From assembly GCF_003349955.1 (NCBI RefSeq), contig NZ_QLKQ01000059.1:1-47623 (forward strand): 47,623 bases of DNA, in the 5' to 3' direction. The DNA comes from Azospirillum brasilense (GTDB lineage Bacteria; Pseudomonadota; Alphaproteobacteria; Azospirillales; Azospirillaceae). This document shows positions 42,343-47,623 of this stretch, piece by piece. The notes beneath the pieces were generated by a model. That model searched no databases, had not been told where the DNA came from, and was given only the letters and a program-made list of their open reading frames with translations. A program made the translations under genes and the position numbers. Position 1 is the first letter of the stretch. Every line of letters begins with the position of its first letter.

Positions 42343-42954
42343 TCAGCCCGGCGTGCGGGCCGGATTGCCCGGGGCGCCCTTTTGCGGCTTGGCCGGCTGA
42401 TGGGCCATCATGTGCTTCAGCCCGGCGCGCATGTAATCCCAACCGGTAACGAAGGTGAGGATCGCCGCCACCCACAGGCCCAGCGTGCCGATCAGCGTGA
42501 CCGGAATGTGGACCGGGCCGTAGTCGCCGACGATCAGGAAGCCGATCGCCACCATCTGGATCGTCGTCTTCCACTTGGCCATCCAGGTGACCGGAACCCC
42601 GACGTTCAGCCCGGCCAGATACTCCCGCAGGCCGGACACCAGGACCTCGCGCAGCAGGATGACCACGGCCGCCAGCACCGACAGCCCGGACAGCCGGGCG
42701 AAGGCGACCAGCATGATCAAGGTCGCGGCGACCAGCAGCTTGTCCGCGATGGGGTCCAGGAACTTGCCGATGACGCTTTCCTGCTCCCAGGCGCGGGCCA
42801 GATAGCCGTCGAACCAGTCGGTGATGCAGGCCGCAGCGAACAGCGCGCAGGCCGTGTAGGCGGCCCACGCCTCCGGCACGTAGAACAGCCCGACCACCAC
42901 GGGAATCACCGCGATGCGCGACAGGGTGAGCAGGTTCGGCAGGCTGGTCAGCAT
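42343..42954 (-). CDS. pgsA: CDP-diacylglycerol-glycerol-3-phosphate phosphatidyltransferase
   Basis: This encodes 203 residues from ATG 42954 (an in-frame TTG three codons earlier). It makes phosphatidylglycerophosphate in the inner membrane. The CDP-alcohol phosphotransferase signature is complete: D-x2-D-G-x2-A-R-x8-G-x3-D-x3-D in DWFDGYLARAWEQ plus GKFLDPIADK (about 46-72). There are about four to five membrane helices. The C-terminal tail after residue 180 is Lys/Pro-rich and cytoplasmic. It lies 48 bp downstream of uvrC, an arrangement common in proteobacteria. Confidence 0.94.
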   Translation of the reverse strand: MLTSLPNLLTLSRIAVIPVVVGLFYVPEAWAAYTACALFAAACITDWFDGYLARAWEQESVIGKFLDPIADKLLVAATLIMLVAFARLSGLSVLAAVVILLREVLVSGLREYLAGLNVGVPVTWMAKWKTTIQMVAIGFLIVGDYGPVHIPVTLIGTLGLWVAAILTFVTGWDYMRAGLKHMMAHQPAKPQKGAPGNPARTPG

Positions 42955-43002
42955 CGGTCGCAACTCTGGAATCGGGGGAAACGCGCGGCGGGCGGCGTCA
43001 TT

Positions 43003-44985
43003 CTAACCGTCTGAATGGAAATGATCGTATATCTTTTTCGCCACTGTTTTGCTGATCCCTTCGACCGACTCCAAATCCGCCAGTCCGGCGCGGGAGACGG
43101 CGACGGCGCTGCCGAAATGGTGAAGCAGGGCCTTCTTCCGGCTGGGTCCGATTCCGGGAATCTCGTCGATCATCGATTTCCCCAACGCCTTGGTGCGCTT
43201 CGCCCGATGGGTGCCGATGGCGAAGCGGTGCGCCTCGTCCCGCAGCCGTTGCAGGAAATAGAGCACCGGGTCGCGCATTTCCAGCTGGAACGGCGCACGG
43301 TCGGGCATGAAGAAGCGCTCCCGCCCGGCGTCGCGGTCCGGCCCCTTGGCGATGCCGACCAGCGTCACGTCGTCGATCCCCAGATCGGCCAGCACGCCCA
43401 GCGCCATGTTGAGCTGCCCGACGCCGCCGTCGATCAGCACCAGATCGGGCCAGGTGCCTTGCGTCCGCTCCGGGTCCTCCTTGACCGCCCGGCCGAAGCG
43501 GCGGGCCATCACCTCGCGCATCATCGCGAAGTCGTCGCCGGCGGCGCCCTCGGTCTTGATGTTGAACTTGCGGTAGGCGTTCTTGATGAAGCCCTCCGGC
43601 CCGGCGACGATCATCGCGCCGATGGCGTGGGCGCCCTGGACGTGAGAGTTGTCGTAAACCTCGATGCGCTGCGGCGGGCCGTCCAGCCCGAAGACCGACG
43701 CCACCCCGTCGAGCAGCCGCGCCTGCGACGAGCTTTCGGCCAGCCGCCGCCCATGGGCCTCGCGCGCGTTGGTCAGGGCGTGCTCGACGATGCGCCGCTT
43801 GTCGCCCCGCTTGGGCGCGGCCAGCTCCACCCGATGGCCGGCGCGCAGCGCCAGGGCCTCGGTCAGCAGCTCCTGCTCCGGCAGATCGTGGCTGACCAGG
43901 ACGAGGCCGGGCGCCGCCTTGTTCTCGTAGAACTGGGCGATGAAGGCGGCCAGCACCTCCGGGGTCTCGGCGCTCTTGTCGTGGCTGGGGAAATAGGCGC
44001 GGTTGCCGTAGTTGCGCCCGCCGCGGAAGAAGAACACCTGCACGCAGGTCATCCCGCCCTCGGCGTAGGCGGCGATCACGTCGGCGTCCTCGACCACCCC
44101 CTCGACGTTGATGTCCTGGTGCGCCTGCACCGCGGTCAGCGCCCGGATGCGGTCGCGGTAGCGCGCGGCGGTCTCATAGTCGAGATTCTCCGCCGCCTTG
44201 GTCATCTCCGCGACGAACTCCGTCTGGATGTCCCGGCTCTTGCCGGACAGGAAGGCGCGGGCCTGATCGACCTGGGCCTGATACTCCGCCGGGCTGACCC
44301 GCTCCACGCAGGGCGCGGTGCAGCGCTTGATCTGGTACTGCAGGCAGGGCCGCGTGCGCGCGGCGAACACCGTGTCGGCGCAGTTGCGCAGCAGGAAGGC
44401 GCGCTGGAGCGCGGTGATCGTCCGGTTGACCGCCCCCGCCGAGGCGAAGGGGCCGAAATAGTCGGCGTCGCGCGACCGCGCGCCCCGGTGCTTGGTCAGC
44501 TGCGGATAGTCGTGATCCTTGGTGATCATGATGTGCGGGAAGGTCTTGTCGTCCCGCAGCAGCACGTTGTAGCGCGGCATCAGCCGCTTGATCAGGTTCG
44601 ATTCGAGGAGCAGCGCCTCGACCTCGGTGTGGGTCGTGACGAACTCCATGGTCTCCGTTTCCGACACCATGCGCTGCAGCCGCACGGGCAGGCGGTTGAC
44701 CTGGGTGTAGTTGAACACCCGCCGCTTCAGGTTCTTGGCCTTGCCGACATAGAGCACGGCCCCGTCGCCCGCCAGCATGCGGTAGACGCCGGGCGTCTGC
44801 GGCAGGGTCTTCAGATGGTCGCGGATGACCTCCGCCCCCCGGGCGAGATCGGCGGGGCGCCGTCGCGGGCGTTGAGCGGCGTTCCCGCCTTGGGCATCCG
44901 CGCCCTGAAGATCAGCAGCGTCGGTGTCGGCGCCGTCCGTTTCCGGAAGAACAAGCTCGGTGGGGGTGTCTGTGGTGTCGGCCAT
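43003..44985 (-). CDS. uvrC: Excinuclease ABC subunit C
   Basis: This encodes 660 residues. UvrC makes both incisions in nucleotide excision repair. Domains: an Ala/Asp/Gln-rich extension of about 45 residues; the GIY-YIG nuclease (GVYRM at 66-70, VLYVGKAKNLKRR at about 78-90); the Cys-rich region CLQYQIKRCTAPC; the UVR UvrB-binding motif (ENLDYETAARYRDRIRAL); the RNase H-like nuclease (EVYDNSHVQGAHAIGAMIV and LVLIDGGVGQLN); and a C-terminal double helix-hairpin-helix (IPGIGPSRKKALLHHFGS and VEGISKTVAKKIYDHF). It is first gene of the uvrC-pgsA-mob/moa series. Confidence 0.96.
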   Translation of the reverse strand: MADTTDTPTELVLPETDGADTDAADLQGADAQGGNAAQRPRRRPADLARGAEVIRDHLKTLPQTPGVYRMLAGDGAVLYVGKAKNLKRRVFNYTQVNRLPVRLQRMVSETETMEFVTTHTEVEALLLESNLIKRLMPRYNVLLRDDKTFPHIMITKDHDYPQLTKHRGARSRDADYFGPFASAGAVNRTITALQRAFLLRNCADTVFAARTRPCLQYQIKRCTAPCVERVSPAEYQAQVDQARAFLSGKSRDIQTEFVAEMTKAAENLDYETAARYRDRIRALTAVQAHQDINVEGVVEDADVIAAYAEGGMTCVQVFFFRGGRNYGNRAYFPSHDKSAETPEVLAAFIAQFYENKAAPGLVLVSHDLPEQELLTEALALRAGHRVELAAPKRGDKRRIVEHALTNAREAHGRRLAESSSQARLLDGVASVFGLDGPPQRIEVYDNSHVQGAHAIGAMIVAGPEGFIKNAYRKFNIKTEGAAGDDFAMMREVMARRFGRAVKEDPERTQGTWPDLVLIDGGVGQLNMALGVLADLGIDDVTLVGIAKGPDRDAGRERFFMPDRAPFQLEMRDPVLYFLQRLRDEAHRFAIGTHRAKRTKALGKSMIDEIPGIGPSRKKALLHHFGSAVAVSRAGLADLESVEGISKTVAKKIYDHFHSDG

Positions 44986-45386
44986 GTCTCGAATGTCGTC
45001 GGGTGCGGGGAATGGGTCAACCTCCCCCTGCCCTGAATGGTTAAGACGAACGACTCACCCCATTGGCGGTCACTCATCGGGATATCCACGACTCCTGTGG
45101 ATAAGTGTGTCGATAACCTACGGGTTACCCCAACGGAACCAAGGCGCCCCAAGGGATTCCAAAGCTATGCACAAAATTTAGGCATTTAAGCTAAATCTTT
45201 GTTTTTGCTGAAGACACCCCGAGTCAACTTGGCACTTTGGCGCTGCGTCGCGAAATTTCCGGATCGTGCAAACAGCCCCTTGCGCCAACTGGGGCGGATG
45301 TGTACAACGCGCGGTCCTTCTGCCGGCCTGTCCGACCAGCCGAGGCACTGGCTGCGGAACGGCGTTGCGCATCCCGGCCGGACCGC
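44986..45386. other. uvrC upstream region with DnaA-box-like sites and AT-rich tract
   Basis: This 400-bp gap has no supported gene. It holds a perfect DnaA-box sequence inside a 7-bp dyad (45083-45104), a near match CTATGCACA at 45165-45173, and an AT-rich tract at about 45171-45210 that includes ATTTAG/CTAAAT inverted sequences. The right half (45240-45386) is GC-rich without a clear frame. Confidence 0.45.
45083..45104 (-). promoter_or_regulatory. DnaA-box-containing dyad upstream of uvrC
   Basis: TTATCCACA (minus, 45096-45104) is an exact match to the DnaA-box consensus. It faces TATCCAC at 45083-45089, giving a 7-bp inverted repeat with a 7-base spacer, about 100 bp upstream of the uvrC start. 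DnaA could regulate the uvrC operon here; a different dimeric regulator is equally possible. Confidence 0.45.
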
Positions 45387-46157
45387 CTATTCCGTCGGCA
45401 CGAACCCCAGGGACGGCTGCGCCCACCCCAAATGCTCGCCGCCGTCCAGCGCGACCATCTGACCGGTGACCGACGGCGCGTCGATCAGGAAGCGCAGGGC
45501 CGCGCAGATCTCCTCGGGCGAAGGGCCGCGCCTGAGCGGAGTCGCGTCGCGCTGGGCGGCGAACTCCTCCTCTGTCTGACGGACGTTCTTCAATGTCGGG
45601 CCCGGCCCGATCGCGTTGACCCGGATGCACGGAGCGAGCGCCATGGCGAGCGTCTGGGTCAGCGTCCACAGGCCGGCCTTCGACAGGGTGTAAGAGATGA
45701 AGTGGGGGGTTAGGTTCCACACCCGCTGATCGATCATGTTGACGATCAGCCCCTCCACGTCTGCCGGCACCTGGGCGGCGAAGGCTTGGCTCAACACGAA
45801 GGGGGCACGGAGGTTGGCCTCCATGTGGCGGTCCCAGGACTCGCGGGTCACATCCCCCACCTCGTCCCGCTCGAAACGGGAAGCGTTGTTGACCAGAAGC
45901 GACAGCGTGCCAAGGCGCTCGACGGCTTCGGGCACAAGCGCCTGCGCGTCCAGCTCGCGCTCCAGGTCGGCTTGAAGCGCCACGGCGACGCCGCCCTGTC
46001 CGACGATCTGCGTCACCACCGCGTCGGCCTCGCTGCGGGAATGCCCGAAATGCACCCCCACGCGCCAGCCACGCGCCGCGAGGTCGAGCGCGATGGCGCG
46101 TCCGATCCGCTTTCCCGCCCCGGTGACCAGGGCCGCTTTCCTCTTGATCTCCACCAT
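45387..46157 (-). CDS. Short-chain dehydrogenase, pteridine-reductase-like
   Basis: This encodes 256 residues from ATG 46157; the longer open frame is not protein-like upstream. Rossmann motif TGAGKRIGR (12-20): the Arg pattern favours NADPH and is seen in FolM and pteridine reductases. NNAS lies at 90-93 and the catalytic pair Y156 and K160 in ISYTLSK. The usual catalytic Ser region reads IVNMIDQRVWNL, with Asp where Ser is common, again as I recall for FolM-like reductases. The C terminus GQMVALDGGEHLGW is normal. It may make tetrahydropterin, needed in molybdopterin or hydroxylase metabolism; the substrate is inferred only from these motifs. Confidence 0.82.
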   Translation of the reverse strand: MVEIKRKAALVTGAGKRIGRAIALDLAARGWRVGVHFGHSRSEADAVVTQIVGQGGVAVALQADLERELDAQALVPEAVERLGTLSLLVNNASRFERDEVGDVTRESWDRHMEANLRAPFVLSQAFAAQVPADVEGLIVNMIDQRVWNLTPHFISYTLSKAGLWTLTQTLAMALAPCIRVNAIGPGPTLKNVRQTEEEFAAQRDATPLRRGPSPEEICAALRFLIDAPSVTGQMVALDGGEHLGWAQPSLGFVPTE

Positions 46158-46250
46158 GCCGCCATAGGTACCCTGCCACCCGTTCCGGTCAAGGGGTTCC
46201 CTTCGGGTCAGGCTCCGGACCGGCAAAAGACGCGCGGAACGGATGCGGCC

Positions 46251-47051
46251 ATGCTGAGGGAAGCCTTCGAGTATCTGACGACACCCTGCCCGCCGCTGGC
46301 CCGCCGTTACGGCTATCTGGCGGAAGCGGTAGCCCTCGGCGCGCGTCACCGGCGCCAGCGGCGGGCCTGGGCTCCCCACGTCGAGGCCTGCCGGCGCTTC
46401 GTCCAGGAGGCCGCGGAGCGGGCGCCGCGGGGCGGGCGGGCGCTGGTGGCAGGGTCCGGCTTGCTGATCGAGATTCCGTTGCCGCTGCTCGCCGAGCGAT
46501 TCGGCGAGGTGGTGCTGATCGACATGGTTCACACCCGTTCCGCACGCCGGCAGGCGCGGCGCCATCCCAACGTCCATCTGCTCACGCTCGACGTCACCGG
46601 TGCGCTGGCGCCCCTGGATGTCGCCCTCGCCGACGGCTCGCCGCTTCCCTCACCGTCGCCGCCCGACCTGCCGGGGGAGCGGTTCGCTTTCGCCGTGTCC
46701 TGCAATCTCCTGTCGCAACTCCCCCTCCTGCCCCTGGACGCCATCGACCGCAAGGCGCCGAACACGCCGGGAGCGGAGCGGGAGCGCTTCGCCCGAGCCC
46801 TGGCGTGGACTCATCGCTCCTGGCTGCCCCGTGTCGCTGAGCAGGCCGCTCTCTTCACCGATGTGGAGAGCCTCTGGCTGGAGAATGGCGCGGTGCAGGA
46901 GCGCGAGAACTCCCTGTGGGGGCTCGATCTTCCTCATCCGGACCGCGCCTGGGATTGGGACATCGCGCCAGCCCCGGAGGAGGACCGTCGGCGCAGCTTG
47001 CGTCACCGGGTCGGCGCTTGGTTCAATCTTGCAGCCCCAACTGGGACCTGA
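46251..47051 (+). CDS. Methyltransferase-like protein of unknown substrate
   Basis: This encodes 266 residues from ATG 46251. The middle has a Rossmann-like signature of SAM enzymes: ALVAGSGLLIEIPLPLLAERF then VVLIDMVHTR (motif I and the acidic end of strand 2, D91 by my count), HLLTLDVTG, and FAVSCNLLSQLPLLPL in the motif IV position. The N-terminal 60 residues are Arg-rich and helical. No family name can be assigned. It is divergent from the short-chain dehydrogenase gene (93-bp gap) and overlaps the convergent cysteine-cluster gene by 29 bp. Confidence 0.68.
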   Translation: MLREAFEYLTTPCPPLARRYGYLAEAVALGARHRRQRRAWAPHVEACRRFVQEAAERAPRGGRALVAGSGLLIEIPLPLLAERFGEVVLIDMVHTRSARRQARRHPNVHLLTLDVTGALAPLDVALADGSPLPSPSPPDLPGERFAFAVSCNLLSQLPLLPLDAIDRKAPNTPGAERERFARALAWTHRSWLPRVAEQAALFTDVESLWLENGAVQERENSLWGLDLPHPDRAWDWDIAPAPEEDRRRSLRHRVGAWFNLAAPTGT

Positions 47052-47313
47052 CGGTGTGACAGGCATCGCTTCCCGCCGTGAATTCACGGCACACCAGCGG
47101 GCGGTGCTCATAGACGCTGCAGAAGACGGACTCGCCGAGGGTTCCCATCAGGGCGGCGCAGCGGTTGCCATTGCACCGCATGCGCCCGTCCTCCTTCAGA
47201 TGTTCCATGATCCCGTCACCATCCCAATCACCGATGAAGGTCGGCCATTCCCAGGAATAGGCGCAACAGGCCCCGCAGCTTTCGCAATCCGGCACGTCAG
47301 CGTCCGTCGGCAT
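47023..47313 (-). CDS. YkgJ-type cysteine-cluster protein
   Basis: This encodes 96 residues from ATG 47313, with GGGGA about 8 bases upstream. Cysteines are spaced as in the family: CESCGACC at 10-17, then CNGNRCAAL, FCSVYEHRPLVCREF, which probably bind zinc or an iron-sulfur cluster. The HRPLVCREF segment is the diagnostic part. Function is unknown in general. The 3' end overlaps the methyltransferase-like gene on the other strand. Confidence 0.82.
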   Translation of the reverse strand: MPTDADVPDCESCGACCAYSWEWPTFIGDWDGDGIMEHLKEDGRMRCNGNRCAALMGTLGESVFCSVYEHRPLVCREFTAGSDACHTVRSQLGLQD

Positions 47314-47335
47314 GGCATTTCCCCATTCTTCCCCG

Positions 47336-47444
47336 CCCTCCCTGTCCCCTCCCCTGCGAAGCTCTCGCGCAAACCGAAGGTTTGCGCTGACGCGGCAGGC
47401 GGACCTCTGGTCCGCCAAGAGCGGTGGTGGGTTAGGGAGGGGGC
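47336..47444. repeat. REP-like palindromic intergenic element
   Basis: Outer arms CCCTCCCT at 47336-47343 and AGGGAGGG at 47434-47441 enclose two internal hairpins: GCGCAAACC/GGTTTGCGC (47367-47375 with 47379-47387) and GGCGGAC/GTCCGCC (47398-47404 with 47410-47416). The style, CCCTCCC...GGGTTAGGGAGGGGG, resembles dispersed palindromic elements I recall from high-GC alphaproteobacteria. Only one copy is in this window. Confidence 0.5.
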
Positions 47445-47482
47445 CCGCGTCGACATCTTTGAAACCCCAAAGACAACGAAAA

Positions 47483-47513
47483 GCCGGCGCTTCCCATGGA
47501 GAGAAGCACCGGC
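47483..47513 (-). terminator. Terminator of the rRNA operon
   Basis: On the minus strand GCCGGTGCTTC pairs with GAAGCGCCGGC, an 11-bp stem with one G-U wobble, and the RNA continues UUUUCGUUGUCUUU. The mismatch seen on the plus strand becomes a wobble on the minus strand, which supports minus orientation. It lies about 85 bp after the 5S 3' end. Confidence 0.8.
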
Positions 47514-47598
47514 TCTGTCGTTCATGAAGCCGATTGTCAAGTGTTTGGGAAACCGTGTCCGTCCAAGCCCTTGGATGGCGTGGCGTGTGCCGTGGTGA

Positions 47599-47623
47599 CC
47601 TGGCGGCGACCTACTCTCCCACG
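47599..47623 (-). rRNA. rrf: 5S ribosomal RNA, 3' end only
   Basis: The last 25 bases, read on the minus strand, are GGGAGAGTAGGTCGCCGCCAGG plus flanking bases, the conserved 3' end of bacterial 5S rRNA. The rest of the gene and the rRNA operon lie beyond the right edge. The stretch of about 85 bases between it and the terminator does not contain a tRNA-fMet. Confidence 0.93.

Noticed and set aside
43015..45036. 673-codon plus-strand frame opposite uvrC
   Set aside because: UvrC on the minus strand is complete with all domains; the frame has shadow composition.
45083..45210. Chromosomal replication origin
   Set aside because: Only one exact DnaA box, and the neighbouring genes are not those usual at alphaproteobacterial origins; kept only as a regulatory-site finding.

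Overview
The window reads as a chromosomal segment of a high-GC alphaproteobacterium, most likely Azospirillum or a close Rhodospirillales relative. This is inferred from protein resemblance and gene content: a uvrC-pgsA-molybdopterin cluster, a MucR/Ros regulator, an RpoH-type sigma factor, a globin-coupled chemoreceptor and a periplasmic polyamine system. No database search was possible. The right edge enters the 3' end of a 5S rRNA gene on the minus strand, so an rRNA operon lies just outside.

Positions 1 to about 15,000 form a genomic island. Its base composition is AT-richer, gene density is low, several genes are decayed, and it ends with a tyrosine integrase (13672-14895, minus) directly against the 3' end of the agmatine deiminase gene. 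Its left end lies outside the window. Cargo: a two-gene DUF4297 nuclease plus SF2 helicase system resembling E. coli AbpA/AbpB (2522-6305), an unknown three-helix membrane protein (1066-1893), a decayed HNH endonuclease, an orphan DNA methyltransferase with two N-terminal XRE helix-turn-helix domains (6632-8131), a serine resolvase with res-like half-sites, two small unknown proteins, and a 606-residue protein (11252-13072, minus) with a nuclease-like motif near its C terminus. The island looks like a defence island with mobile-element debris.

Positions 15,010 to 23,590 are a polyamine block: agmatine deiminase, the ABC transporter potF-potG-potH-potI (all minus), a gamma-glutamylputrescine synthetase-like puuA (minus) and a divergent puuB-like FAD oxidase (plus). 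Together they can import putrescine, make its precursor from agmatine and start its breakdown by the gamma-glutamyl route.

Positions 23,600 to 39,540 hold assorted chromosomal genes: a coiled-coil protein, a ferric-reductase-like membrane flavoprotein, a pyruvyl-transferase/FAD-oxidoreductase pair, a small phosphatase, TerC, HU, MucR, two GNAT acetyltransferases, RpoH, a protoglobin chemoreceptor, an alpha/beta hydrolase, a LysE/RhtB exporter and a MORN-like protein.

Positions 39,629 to 44,985 are one minus-strand series, uvrC-pgsA-mobB-moeA-moaD-moaE (DNA repair, phospholipid synthesis, molybdenum cofactor). A short-chain reductase, a methyltransferase-like protein and a cysteine-cluster protein follow. 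Then come a REP-like palindromic element, the rRNA terminator and the 5S end.
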